Source: an uncultured Anaerolineaceae bacterium
Lineage (GTDB): Bacteria > Chloroflexota > Anaerolineae > Anaerolineales > Anaerolineaceae
Length of the DNA stretch: 8,838 nt
NCBI GenBank assembly: GCA_937920255.1
Contig: CALDSL010000348.1
Span: forward strand, 1-8,838
Direction: 5' to 3'
How positions within the stretch are numbered: the first letter of the stretch is position 1; each line of letters opens with the position of its first letter. Positions 1 through 7,048 of this stretch are shown here, in pieces. The notes below the pieces were generated by a model. The model ran no database searches. It was not told where the DNA came from and saw only the letters and a program-made list of their open reading frames with translations. A program made the position numbers and the translations under genes.

Positions 1-425
1 ACCAACTGGAAGAAGACAAACAGGAAGCAGCCGACCAGCAGGATCAGGAGCGCCGAGAGAATGTTGAAGATTTCGGCCACGCCGATGTTCAGACCGGTGG
101 CGGTGAGCATGGAAACGATGTTAATGCCGGAAATACCCACGGTGACCAGCAGACCGACCCAGGAGAGCAGGTTGGCCCAGGTGGAAAGGCGCACCAGCCC
201 ATCGGCGTTGGGGTCATTGTCATCTTCCTGGACGACGGCCGGGGCGGTTTGGGCAGGCAGGCTGACGCCGCGCTCATCCAGCACCTGCTTGATGGCGACA
301 TAGGCTTCATCCGACCATTCGGTGCGGTCGTTTTCTTTCCAGATCTGCAGCAATTCTTCGGTGCTTTTCTGGCGCATGTTTTCATATAATTTCTTGCTCA
401 GCGCATCACTGCTCTGTTCGGTCAT
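1..425 (-). CDS. Two-helix (or more) membrane protein, N-terminal part, runs off the left edge
   Basis: The first 141 residues are visible; the C terminus lies outside the window. The ATG at 425 is chosen because AGGAGG sits just upstream on the minus strand. Residues 1-60 are charged and helical, with the segment EELLQIWKENDRTEWSDEAY at about 23-42 followed by a VLDERG turn. I associate this small domain with Chloroflexota membrane proteins, though only by resemblance. An acidic linker (EDDNDPNAD, about 67-75) leads to two hydrophobic stretches, about 84-106 and 116-141, that look like transmembrane helices. There is no cleavable signal peptide, so the N terminus is probably cytoplasmic. It lies 135 nt downstream of the VOC gene on the same strand, with a possible promoter of its own in the gap. 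No enzymatic motif is seen and I cannot give a function. Confidence 0.8.
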   Translation of the reverse strand, partial: MTEQSSDALSKKLYENMRQKSTEELLQIWKENDRTEWSDEAYVAIKQVLDERGVSLPAQTAPAVVQEDDNDPNADGLVRLSTWANLLSWVGLLVTVGISGINIVSMLTATGLNIGVAEIFNILSALLILLVGCFLFVFFQL

Positions 426-480
426 GGAGGTCCTCCTGATAACGGTTGTGTTTGTGTGTGCGGTTTTTAACCTGCCCTTG

Positions 481-489
481 ATGATACCA
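481..489 (-). promoter_or_regulatory. Possible extended -10 promoter for the membrane protein gene
   Basis: On the minus strand the gap between the VOC gene and the membrane protein gene carries TGGTATCAT, an extended -10 (TGn plus TATCAT). No good -35 is seen 16-18 nt upstream. A start near 474 would give a leader of about 50 nt before the ATG at 425. No hairpin terminator separates the two genes, so read-through from the VOC gene is equally possible. Confidence 0.3.
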
Positions 490-560
490 CCATTTTTTCT
501 TCGACATGGCGTTTTTGTAGGGAGTGGGAAGGAAGGTTAGAGATGGTTCGTCATGACACC

Positions 561-959
561 TCACCCGGCGGTGATTTCGACTTTGTTTTGATCGGGGTCG
601 AGGATGACGGATTCGTAATACCCGTCGCCGGTGCGGCGGGGAGCGCCAGCCACGACAAAGCCATCGGCGGCCAGCCGGGCGGTCAACGCGTCCACCGCGG
701 CTTCCGAGCCGACCGCGACGGCAAAGTGCGCCAGCCCGGTGACGCGATTCTGCGCGCCCGGGCCGGCGGGGAGCACATCCGGCGCCTGCATGATCTCCAG
801 CCGCGGGCCGTCCGCAAAGTTGAGAAAATACGACTGAAACCCGGTCTTCGGGTTTGTGTATTTTTCTCCGGCGCGCGCCGCGAAGTAGGTTTCGTAGAAA
901 ACGCGCAGGCGCTCGATGTCTTCGCTCCACACTGCCAGATGTTCGATCCGCAATGCCAT
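561..959 (-). CDS. VOC-superfamily (glyoxalase/bleomycin-resistance fold) protein
   Basis: 132 residues, the usual size for a single VOC protein made of two beta-alpha-beta-beta-beta modules. The start is the ATG at 959, which gives MALRIEHLAVW and has GGAAAGG five bases upstream; a TTG seven codons earlier overlaps the preceding gene and has no such support. Module 1 runs about 1-60 and module 2 about 72-132. The expected metal ligands are in place: H7 (IEHLAVW), E55 (PRLEIMQ), H78 (GLAHFAV) and E128 (NKVEIT). FYETYF (21-26) and KYTNPKTGFQSYFL (33-46) recall small stand-alone VOC proteins of the YaeR/SMU1112c kind, whose substrates are mostly unknown. It follows the DUF6483-like gene by 17 nt in the same operon. 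It could be a glyoxalase-I-like lyase, a resistance protein or a dioxygenase relative; the sequence does not decide. Confidence 0.88.
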   Translation of the reverse strand: MALRIEHLAVWSEDIERLRVFYETYFAARAGEKYTNPKTGFQSYFLNFADGPRLEIMQAPDVLPAGPGAQNRVTGLAHFAVAVGSEAAVDALTARLAADGFVVAGAPRRTGDGYYESVILDPDQNKVEITAG

Positions 960-976
960 ATCCTTTCCGGTGGGAA

Positions 977-1642
977 TCAACCCGCGCTGCGCAGTAGAGC
1001 AGCCAGCTTTTCGCGCACGTCGGCGAGCTGCATGCCGCCACGGGCTAACTCGGCGGCCGGTTTCTCGGCCAGGCGTTCATAATACGCGATCAGTTCCGGA
1101 AGGATCGCCTCACGCAGCTCCGGCCGGCCAGCCATGATGATCAGGATGCCCTCGGCGTGGACAAAATCGCCGCTTTCTTCATAATAACCGGCCAGCGGCC
1201 AGAGCGTATCCGCGCCCATCCGGGTGGGGTCGAGCGAGGCGGCCAGGGTGACGATCTGCTCGCGCAGCGCGGTGGTGTCCTGGCCTTCGCCCGCGTCCTG
1301 GAAGCAGGCTTCGATGAAGAAGCGCAGGGCGCGCTCGTACATGGGCAGGCTCTCACCCTCGCGCCCCTGCGCGGCGAGAATATCGCCCTGGTGCCAGAAT
1401 AACTGGGCGATGATGGCCAGGCGCTGGGTGTCCAACCGGCCATTGCGGGTGAGGATATGGTACAGCCGCTCGTCATCCAGTTCTTTAATCAGGCTGGCGC
1501 GCAGGCCGAGCAGTTGTTCCAGGGTAATATCCACCACCAGTTGGGCTTCACCCCAGTCGCCCTCGCGCTTGAGACCGACCAGCCGCAGCAGCGCCGCGAT
1601 GGCCAGATTGATCATGCGGATGAGATAATCTTCAGTCAACAT
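977..1642 (-). CDS. DUF6483-like helical protein with TPR-like repeats
   Basis: 221 residues, soluble and almost wholly alpha-helical. The N terminus MLTEDYLIRMINLAIAALLR and the following KREGDWGEAQ segment fit the DUF6483 family as I remember it, which has no known function. TPR-like helix pairs appear at about 77-112 (AQLFWHQGDILAAQGREGES then PMYERALRFFIEA) and about 147-170 (LWPLAGYYEESGDFVHAEG), so a scaffold or protein-binding role is likely. No catalytic motif is seen. The ATG at 1642 comes only 9 nt after the stop of the D-cysteine desulfhydrase gene, and no clear Shine-Dalgarno sequence stands in front of it, which suggests translational coupling to the upstream gene. The VOC gene starts 17 nt downstream. 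The family name is moderately certain; that it is a real gene is very likely. Confidence 0.85.
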   Translation of the reverse strand: MLTEDYLIRMINLAIAALLRLVGLKREGDWGEAQLVVDITLEQLLGLRASLIKELDDERLYHILTRNGRLDTQRLAIIAQLFWHQGDILAAQGREGESLPMYERALRFFIEACFQDAGEGQDTTALREQIVTLAASLDPTRMGADTLWPLAGYYEESGDFVHAEGILIIMAGRPELREAILPELIAYYERLAEKPAAELARGGMQLADVREKLAALLRSAG

Positions 1643-1651
1643 GAGATCGGG

Positions 1652-2641
1652 TTAGCTTTCACCGTCCATCAACTGGCCGGCGTAGGCGTACAGCGCCGCC
1701 GATCCGCCGGTATGCCAGAAGAGAATGGTTTCATCTTTGTCGAACTCGCCCTGGCGGATGAGGCCGATCAGCCCGGCCATGGCGCGGCCGGTGTAGACCG
1801 GGTCGAGCAGGATGCCTTCACAGCGGGCAGCCAGCAGAATGGCCTCTTTTTCCGGCTCGCCCATGATGGCATACCCGGCGCCCAGAAAACCGTCGTAGGC
1901 CAGCACTTCATCGGGACGAATTTCGACGTTCAGCCCGGCATGACGTGCTGTTTCGCCGGCCAGCCAGGAGACCTGTTCCTGCAACTCGTCGCGGGTGCTG
2001 TCGATGGCAATGCCGGTCACCTTCGTCTTCATGCCCAGCGCCTTGGCGCCCAGGCACATGCCCGACTGCGTGCCGCACGAGCTGGTGGCAAAGACGATGC
2101 GGTCAAAATGCAGCCCGCCGGCTTTCATCTGCCCGTCCAGCTCTTCCATCGCGGCGATATAGCCCATCGCGCCGATCGCGTCGGACGCCCCCAGAGGGAT
2201 ATCAAACGGCTTGCGCCCGCGCGCCTGGAGATTGCTGATCGTTTCCGCGGCCACTTCTTCGCGGGAGCGGTCACCCGAGAAGATGACGCGCGCGCCGATC
2301 AGGTGATCGAGCAGCAGATTGCCGTTCCACTCCTTTGGCGGATGTCCGCGCAGCACCACTACGCATTCCAGCCCCATGCGCGCCGCCGCCGCGGCAGTCT
2401 GGCGGCAATGATTGGACTGTACGCCACCAACCGTCACCAGGGTATCGGCGCCCTGGCGCAGGGCCTCGGCCACGCTGAACTCCAGCTTGCGGGTCTTATT
2501 GCCGCCGCCGGCCAGGCCGGTCTGGTCGTCGCGCTTGATGAACAGACGCGGCCCACCCAGGGTCTGGCTGAGACGCGTCATTTCGTGGATCGGCGTGGGC
2601 AGGAATGCAAGCGAGACGCGTGGCATGTGATCGAGAAGCAT
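1652..2641 (-). CDS. dcyD: D-cysteine desulfhydrase (PLP-dependent, ACC-deaminase family)
   Basis: 329 residues, normal for this fold-type II PLP family. The enzyme degrades D-cysteine to pyruvate, hydrogen sulfide and ammonia in the cytoplasm, giving detoxification or access to sulfur. The ATG at 2641 (MLLDHMPRVSLAFLPTPIHE) has AGGAGG six bases upstream. Visible landmarks: IKRDDQTGLAGGGNKTRKLE at 35-54, with K49 as the expected Schiff-base lysine; GGVQSNHCRQTAA at 72-84; CGTQSGM at 189-195; DPVYTGRAMAGL at 280-291; WHTGGSAAL at 309-317. T284 and T311 are the residues that separate desulfhydrases from true ACC deaminases, which carry Glu and Leu there. This favours D-cysteine over 1-aminocyclopropane-1-carboxylate as substrate. 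It heads a run with the DUF6483-like and VOC genes and may have its own promoter at 2681-2711. The symbol is by family; the exact substrate is inferred. Confidence 0.92.
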   Translation of the reverse strand: MLLDHMPRVSLAFLPTPIHEMTRLSQTLGGPRLFIKRDDQTGLAGGGNKTRKLEFSVAEALRQGADTLVTVGGVQSNHCRQTAAAAARMGLECVVVLRGHPPKEWNGNLLLDHLIGARVIFSGDRSREEVAAETISNLQARGRKPFDIPLGASDAIGAMGYIAAMEELDGQMKAGGLHFDRIVFATSSCGTQSGMCLGAKALGMKTKVTGIAIDSTRDELQEQVSWLAGETARHAGLNVEIRPDEVLAYDGFLGAGYAIMGEPEKEAILLAARCEGILLDPVYTGRAMAGLIGLIRQGEFDKDETILFWHTGGSAALYAYAGQLMDGES

Positions 2642-2680
2642 GGTTTCCTCCTGTTTGATTGAAAGAGTGGGGTTTCTTCT

Positions 2681-2711
2681 ATTGTAGTACGGAACCGCCT
2701 GGAAAGCCCAA
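2681..2711 (-). promoter_or_regulatory. Possible promoter of the D-cysteine desulfhydrase operon
   Basis: In the 88-nt gap behind the GNAT gene the minus strand carries TACAAT (plus-strand 2681-2686), with TTGGGC (2706-2711) 19 nt upstream. The -10 is good; the -35 is weak and the spacer long. A start near 2674 gives a short leader of about 33 nt with the AGGAGG site before the ATG at 2641. Alternatively the operon is read from the GNAT promoter; no terminator hairpin is seen in the gap. Confidence 0.38.
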
Positions 2712-2729
2712 CTGAATTTCAGCCGGCCG

Positions 2730-3170
2730 TCAGACCACATCGATCTGGGCCACGCTTTCACCATCCAGTACTTCGCCCGTCTCGACAAAACCCAGGCTGA
2801 GGTACAGGCCGCGGGCGCGGGTGTTGTGCGGCTCGTAGCTGATGCGGATGCGCTTGCAGCCCGGGATGGCACGCAACATGGCCAGCAGGTGCAGCATGGC
2901 GGCGCGGCCGTAGCCCTTGCCCTGGTGCTCGCGGTCAACCATCAGGCGCGCCACCCAGTAGGCATCTTCTTTCTCATCGTAACCGTACAGCAGGAACCCC
3001 ACCATCCTGTCGCCGTCATAGATGGCCTGCGGTATCAACTCGGGATAGAAATGCGCCTCAGCCAGCGAAAACAGGTTGGAAGCGACATAGCCTTCTTGTT
3101 CAGGATGAACCCGCAGTTTCCCGCATTCAGCCCAATTGGTCTTTGTCACCGGACGGAAACGAATGTCCAT
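2730..3170 (-). CDS. GNAT-family N-acetyltransferase, BltD/spermidine acetyltransferase-like
   Basis: 146 residues, a single GNAT domain. The ATG at 3170 (MDIRFRPVTKTNW) is preferred to the ATG at 3209: AAGGAG lies nine bases upstream of 3170, while 3209 falls right at the expected transcript start of a TATAAT promoter. The acetyl-CoA pyrophosphate-binding motif A is VARLMVDREHQGKGYGRAAM (about 73-92), with the core Q83-G84-K85-G86-Y87-G88. Motif B follows as NTRARGLYLSLGF (116-128). The central stretch AIYDGDRMVGFLLYGY and the YWVARLMVD segment resemble the Bacillus BltD/PaiA polyamine acetyltransferases, so a polyamine or other small amine is a reasonable substrate guess. GNAT substrates are seldom predictable, so only the family is firm. 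It is divergent from the HD-GYP gene and 88 nt upstream of the D-cysteine desulfhydrase gene. Confidence 0.88.
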   Translation of the reverse strand: MDIRFRPVTKTNWAECGKLRVHPEQEGYVASNLFSLAEAHFYPELIPQAIYDGDRMVGFLLYGYDEKEDAYWVARLMVDREHQGKGYGRAAMLHLLAMLRAIPGCKRIRISYEPHNTRARGLYLSLGFVETGEVLDGESVAQIDVV

Positions 3171-3214
3171 GAAGCCGATCTCCTTAACCTTACAAAAGGG
3201 TAAATCCATTTGCG

Positions 3215-3220
3215 ATTATA
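3215..3220 (-). promoter_or_regulatory. -10 box (TATAAT) of the leftward GNAT promoter
   Basis: A perfect TATAAT reads leftward here. The -35 position is poor (ACCTGG at 17 nt). Transcription would start near 3208, giving a leader of about 38 nt to the ATG at 3170 with its AAGGAG site. It is the left half of a 7-bp inverted repeat, ATTATAC at 3215-3221 and GTATAAT at 3247-3253. Confidence 0.55.
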
Positions 3221-3247
3221 CATCCGGGAAGGGCGACCCAGGTTGTG

Positions 3248-3253
3248 TATAAT
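3248..3253 (+). promoter_or_regulatory. -10 box (TATAAT) of the rightward HD-GYP promoter
   Basis: A perfect TATAAT on the plus strand, preceded by TG, back to back with the leftward TATAAT 27 bp away. No good -35 is visible at 16-18 nt, so an activator, or another promoter further in, remains possible. Transcription would start near 3260, leaving an unusually long leader of about 265 nt before the ATG at 3527. Confidence 0.5.
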
Positions 3254-3526
3254 GGGTGCACCTTTCCGATAGCAGGGTTGTGTTCTATCGAATTGCAAAA
3301 AACCGGATGTTATTCCCGGCTCTGGTCGTGCCTTGCGTTTTTGTTAAGCGGCTTTGGAAACGAAACCTGCTCCACCTCGTTTTAACATTAGGACGGTGGG
3401 GAAGCCTGATGCTCCTGGATGCCTCCACCACAGCCCGCACACCAGCAATACGTCAGAGTTCCGGGATACACATCACACACCTTACAGATTGCACGAATGA
3501 CTCTGCGGGTATGATCAGGAGTTTTG
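3254..3526 (+). other. Long untranslated leader of the HD-GYP gene
   Basis: This stretch carries no convincing gene. It has small inverted repeats: CGATAG/CTATCG (3267-3272 with 3285-3290), a 7-bp stem with one G-U pair (3395-3401 with 3423-3429), and CAGAGT/ACTCTG, the second copy lying shortly before the AGGAG site at 3517-3521. I compared it by eye with the GEMM-I and type II cyclic di-GMP riboswitch consensus cores and found no match. The part that is actually transcribed depends on the promoter assignment. Confidence 0.4.
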
Positions 3527-6500
3527 ATGGCCCAGCGTATGCCTGTCCAGGCAAATACCGGCTGTGATGAGCGTTTTGAAAACCTTGCCCGTCTGATACC
3601 GCAGGGCTGTCTGGTTGTATTTCCGGACGGCGTGGTGTGTTTTTCCAATGATATTGTCCAGCAGCAGTTTCACATCTTCCCGGGCGACTACTTCGATATC
3701 CCGGCCTATCACGATTACAACGAGAGTGAAACCTATTCGATCAACGTGCGCGTGAAACATTCCACTGCCGACAGCGACACGCTGGCCGTCGACATGCGCA
3801 TGACGCGCACCACCTGGAATGATGAAACCGCCTACCTTGTCATCCTCGACGAGGCGCACGAGGCCAAAACCGGCGAAGACGAACTGCACGAGCAGGCGAT
3901 TGACCGCCACCGCGCGGTGCTGGAGCGGCAGAACACGCTGATTTTCCGCTTCCGGCCAGACACGATCCTCACCTATGCCAACGCGGCCTGCTGCAGCTTT
4001 ACCGGCCGAAACCGCGAAGAACTGGTCGGAAGCTCGATTCTGAATTTCATCCCGCGGTCAAACCACGAGGCGCTTTTCCGCCACATCAATTCGATCCAAC
4101 GCAGCCAGCGCATGATCATCATCGAGCTGCCGGTGATTGTAGCCGGGGGCGAAATCCGCTGGTTGCAGGTCACCGACCAGGTGATCCCGGATCAAGACGG
4201 CAACGTGCTCGAGGTCCAGTCCGTGGGGCGCGACATTACCCAGCGCAAGCTGGCGGAGACATCGCTGATCGAGAGCGAGGCGCGTTACCGCGGCCTGATC
4301 GAGGACAGCCCGGCGCTGATCTGCCGCTTCCGGCCGGACGGGAAACTGGTATACGTCAACGAAACCCTGTGCAATCATATGGAGCTGGAACGCTCGGAAC
4401 TGCTGGGGAGCAGCTTCTACGACCTGATGGTCGAAGAACGCCGCCACAGCACGCGCGCCATCCTCGAACACCCCTTGCCCGAGATGCGGCGCATCACGGT
4501 GGAGGGACAGGCGATGACCGCAAGCGGGCGCGTGTGCTGGACGCGCTGGACCAACCGCCCGATCTTCGACGCCGATGGCCGGCTGATCGAATACCAGGCG
4601 GTCGGGATTGACATCACCCAGAGCAAAACCGCCGAAGATGCCCTGCGCGCCTCGGAAGCGCGCTTCCGCGATCTGCTGGAAAATTTGCAGTTGGTCGCAA
4701 TTTTGCTTTCGCTGGACGGCAGCGTCCTGTACGTCAACGAGTTCTTTACCCGGCTGACCGGGTTCCCGCCGGAGGAGATCCTGGGGCGCAACTGGTTTGA
4801 AACGATTGTGCCGGCGGAAGATCGCGAACGGGTGCTCAAATCGTTCCATATCATGGCGACAGAAGGCCGCCTGATCCCGCATGGGAGCAACAACATCCTC
4901 ACCGTGCACGGCGAACGGCGGCTGATTAGTTGGAACACCACCTTCCTGCGTGACCCGCAGGGGCAGATTGTGGGCATCTCCAGCATCGGCGAAGATATCA
5001 CCGAACGCACCTGGGCGCAGCAATTGCAAGCCGTGGTGCAGCGCATCTCGCAAGGCACGGTGAGCTGCGAAACGGTGGAAGAGCTGTATGCGCTGATCCA
5101 CGACAGCCTGAAGCAGGTGATGCAGGTCAGCAACTTCTTTATCTCGGTCTTTGACGTCACCGAGCAAAAACTTACCTTCCCGTACTATATCGACCAGTAC
5201 GACGAACCGCCCGAACCGCAACCGCTCGGGCGCGGGTTGACCGATTATGTGTTGCGCACGGGAAAGCCCCTGCTGGCCTCCCCGGAAGTATTTGAGGATT
5301 TAATCAACCGCGGTGAAGTGGAAGAGGTCGGCGCGCCCAGCGTGGACTGGATCGGCGTGCCGTTGAAAAACGGCCAGGGCGTATTTGGCGTGATGGTGGC
5401 GCAGAGCTACACCGAGGGGGTGCGCTTTACGCAGCGCGAGTTGCACGTGCTGGATTTTGTTTCCACGCAAATTGCCAATACCATCGAACGCAAGCGCGCG
5501 GAACAGGCGCTGCGTGATAATGAAGAGAAGTACCGCGCGCTGGTCGAAGCATCCTCGAGCGCGGTGTTCCTCGAAACCTATGACGGCGATATTCTGGAAT
5601 GCAATTCGACCGCCTGCCGCCTGCTTGGCTATTCCCGCGAAGAACTGGTCTGCCTGCATGTATCCGACTTGCTGCCCGAGCACCTGGCGGCAAACTTGAA
5701 ACAGATGGTGGCCGAAAACATCGATAACGGCAGGAACACCTGGGAAACGGTGAACCGCCGGAAAGATGGAACGATCTTCCCGGTGCAGGTGACCACACGG
5801 CCGGTAACCATCGGTGGGCAGGCGCTCTCGGTAGTGTTTGTGGATGACCTGAGCCAGCGCCGCCAGCACGAGCGCGAGATGGAGGCCATCGCCGGGGTCA
5901 GCGCGGCGCTGCGCACCGCCATCACTCAGGCGGACATCCTGCCGGTAATCCTGGAACAGCTACTTGACCGGCTACAGGTCCACGGGGCGTTCATCACCCT
6001 GCTGGACGGAAAGCATAACTGCCCGCGCATCGTGCAGGGCTGCGGCACGTGGAGCATGCTGGCCGACCGCGATCTGCCGCAAGGCGACAGCCTGTGCTGC
6101 CAGGTGATCAACACCGGCCAGATGTACCTCAATAATCAAGCCGCGGAAGATCCCGGTTTTCCCTTCCCCGAACTGATTGACGGGGTCAAGGCGATTGCCA
6201 GCGTGCCGCTGGTGACCCAGGGCGACGTGTTCGGCGCGCTGACGGTGGGCTACGAGCACCCGATCCAGCAGGAAGAGATCCATATTCTGGTCGCGATCAG
6301 CAATATCGCCGCCAGCGCCATCCAGCGCGCGCGGTTGTTTGACCAGACAAGCCAACAGGCAACCGAACTGAGCGCGGCATATGACGCCACGATTGAAGGC
6401 TGGGCGCTGGCGCTGGAACTGCGCGACAAGGAAACCCAGGGGCACAGCCGGCGCGTGTCGGATCTGACCACCCGTTTGGCGCTGAAGATGGGAATGGATG

Positions 6501-6925
6501 AAGAAAGCCTGGTGCACCTGCGGCGCGGCGTGCTGCTGCACGACATCGGCAAGATGGGTATCCCCGACCGCATCCTGCTCAAATCGGAAGCGCTGACCGA
6601 CGAGGAATGGGTGCTGATGCGCATGCACCCCGAGTACGCCTACCGCATGTTGGCATCGATCAGCTATCTGAAACCTGCGCTGGACATCCCCTACTGCCAT
6701 CACGAGCGCTGGGACGGGACGGGCTACCCGCGCGGCCTGAAAGGCGAGGAAATTCCGCTGGCGGCGCGCATCTTCGCGGTGGTGGATGTGATGGATGCGC
6801 TGACATCCGACCGGCCATACCGCCCGGCGTGGCCGAAAGAAGAAGCGCTGCAGTATATCCGCCGCCAATCCGGACGCCACTTCGACCCGGCTGTGATCGA
6901 GGCATTCTTAAGCCTGATGGAATAA
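3527..6925 (+). CDS. Multi-PAS/GAF sensor protein with C-terminal HD-GYP phosphodiesterase domain
   Basis: 1132 residues, no transmembrane helix or signal peptide, so a cytoplasmic sensor. The ATG at 3527 has AGGAG at 3517-3521; a TTG one codon earlier is less likely. Order: degenerate PAS-like region about 17-110; PAS 128-242, 250-371 and 376-497 (the first two joined by DITQRKLAE-type linkers); GAF 503-661; PAS 665-784; GAF 785-941; HD-GYP 948-1130. The HD-GYP site looks complete: E969 and H973 (ETQGHS), H1005-D1006 with K1009 (LLHDIGK), H1034, H1058-H1059 in HHERWDGTGYP, and D1087 and D1090 before ALTSDRPYR. This predicts hydrolysis of cyclic di-GMP, or of 3'3'-cGAMP as in some family members. 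E969, four residues before H973, matches the arrangement of trinuclear-metal HD-GYP enzymes. There is no GGDEF, EAL, kinase or receiver domain, so the sensors should act directly on the phosphodiesterase. PAS ligands cannot be read from sequence. Confidence 0.95.
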   Translation: MAQRMPVQANTGCDERFENLARLIPQGCLVVFPDGVVCFSNDIVQQQFHIFPGDYFDIPAYHDYNESETYSINVRVKHSTADSDTLAVDMRMTRTTWNDETAYLVILDEAHEAKTGEDELHEQAIDRHRAVLERQNTLIFRFRPDTILTYANAACCSFTGRNREELVGSSILNFIPRSNHEALFRHINSIQRSQRMIIIELPVIVAGGEIRWLQVTDQVIPDQDGNVLEVQSVGRDITQRKLAETSLIESEARYRGLIEDSPALICRFRPDGKLVYVNETLCNHMELERSELLGSSFYDLMVEERRHSTRAILEHPLPEMRRITVEGQAMTASGRVCWTRWTNRPIFDADGRLIEYQAVGIDITQSKTAEDALRASEARFRDLLENLQLVAILLSLDGSVLYVNEFFTRLTGFPPEEILGRNWFETIVPAEDRERVLKSFHIMATEGRLIPHGSNNILTVHGERRLISWNTTFLRDPQGQIVGISSIGEDITERTWAQQLQAVVQRISQGTVSCETVEELYALIHDSLKQVMQVSNFFISVFDVTEQKLTFPYYIDQYDEPPEPQPLGRGLTDYVLRTGKPLLASPEVFEDLINRGEVEEVGAPSVDWIGVPLKNGQGVFGVMVAQSYTEGVRFTQRELHVLDFVSTQIANTIERKRAEQALRDNEEKYRALVEASSSAVFLETYDGDILECNSTACRLLGYSREELVCLHVSDLLPEHLAANLKQMVAENIDNGRNTWETVNRRKDGTIFPVQVTTRPVTIGGQALSVVFVDDLSQRRQHEREMEAIAGVSAALRTAITQADILPVILEQLLDRLQVHGAFITLLDGKHNCPRIVQGCGTWSMLADRDLPQGDSLCCQVINTGQMYLNNQAAEDPGFPFPELIDGVKAIASVPLVTQGDVFGALTVGYEHPIQQEEIHILVAISNIAASAIQRARLFDQTSQQATELSAAYDATIEGWALALELRDKETQGHSRRVSDLTTRLALKMGMDEESLVHLRRGVLLHDIGKMGIPDRILLKSEALTDEEWVLMRMHPEYAYRMLASISYLKPALDIPYCHHERWDGTGYPRGLKGEEIPLAARIFAVVDVMDALTSDRPYRPAWPKEEALQYIRRQSGRHFDPAVIEAFLSLME

Positions 6926-6929
6926 GAAA

Positions 6930-6984
6930 CGATCAACATAGTCAGTTTGTGGTGCTATGCACCATAAACTGACTATGTTGATCG
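6930..6984. repeat. 53-nt near-perfect palindrome, element 1 (with one extra outer pair)
   Basis: Arms 6931-6955 and 6959-6983 surround a 3-nt centre (TAT). 24 of 25 positions pair; the exception (6949 with 6965) is G-U when read on the plus strand. One further C-G pair is added at 6930/6984. The left arm starts GATCAACATAG and the right arm ends CTATGTTGATC. It begins 5 nt after the HD-GYP stop codon and would be at the 3' end of that mRNA. No T-run follows on the plus strand; on the minus strand GTTTCTTATT follows, which is only moderately T-rich. It is therefore not a standard terminator, though it could stabilise or help end convergent transcripts. It shares length and apex with element 2 at 7566-7618. 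Confidence 0.92.
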
Positions 6985-7028
6985 ATACAAAACACAGCAG
7001 GGGAGCAAATGAACTTGCTCCCCTGCTG
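6985..7028 (-). terminator. Rho-independent terminator of the CBS-domain gene
   Basis: A perfect 14-bp stem (6995-7008 with 7015-7028, arm CAGCAGGGGAGCAA) with a 6-nt loop starts 20 nt after the CBS gene stop. Read leftward it is followed by TGTTTTGTAT, a usable U-tract. On the plus strand no T-run follows, so it should act on the minus strand only. Confidence 0.82.
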
Positions 7029-7048
7029 GCTCTTGTGGAAAGACTGGA

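Noticed and set aside
1652..2641. 1-aminocyclopropane-1-carboxylate deaminase
   Set aside because: Same family, but T284 and T311 replace the Glu and Leu typical of true ACC deaminases.
1457..2662. A 401-codon open frame on the plus strand
   Set aside because: It lies opposite the D-cysteine desulfhydrase and DUF6483-like genes. Its protein is rich in Gln, His, Arg and Ala with no domain, as expected for the antisense of a GC-rich gene.
3171..3209. Upstream ATG at 3209 as the GNAT start
   Set aside because: It would add 13 residues (MDLPFCKVKEIGF) outside the usual domain start, and falls at the expected transcript start with no room for a ribosome-binding site.
3254..3526. Cyclic di-GMP riboswitch (GEMM-I or type II) in the HD-GYP leader
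   Set aside because: Tempting from context, but the conserved core sequences of these aptamers are not seen; a covariance search would be needed to revive the idea.
3256..3567. A 103-codon open frame in the HD-GYP leader
   Set aside because: It would start with GTG just behind the -10 box, has no ribosome-binding site and no recognisable content, and overlaps the well-supported start at 3527.
4058..5221. A 387-codon open frame on the minus strand inside the HD-GYP gene
   Set aside because: The plus strand codes clear PAS and GAF domains here; the antisense product shows only skewed composition (many His, Arg, Asp, Gln).
6931..6983. Integron attC site
   Set aside because: The ends GATCAAC and GTTGATC look like RYYYAAC/GTTRRRY at first sight, but the middle bases do not fit, there are no extrahelical bases, and conservation is at the tip rather than the ends.
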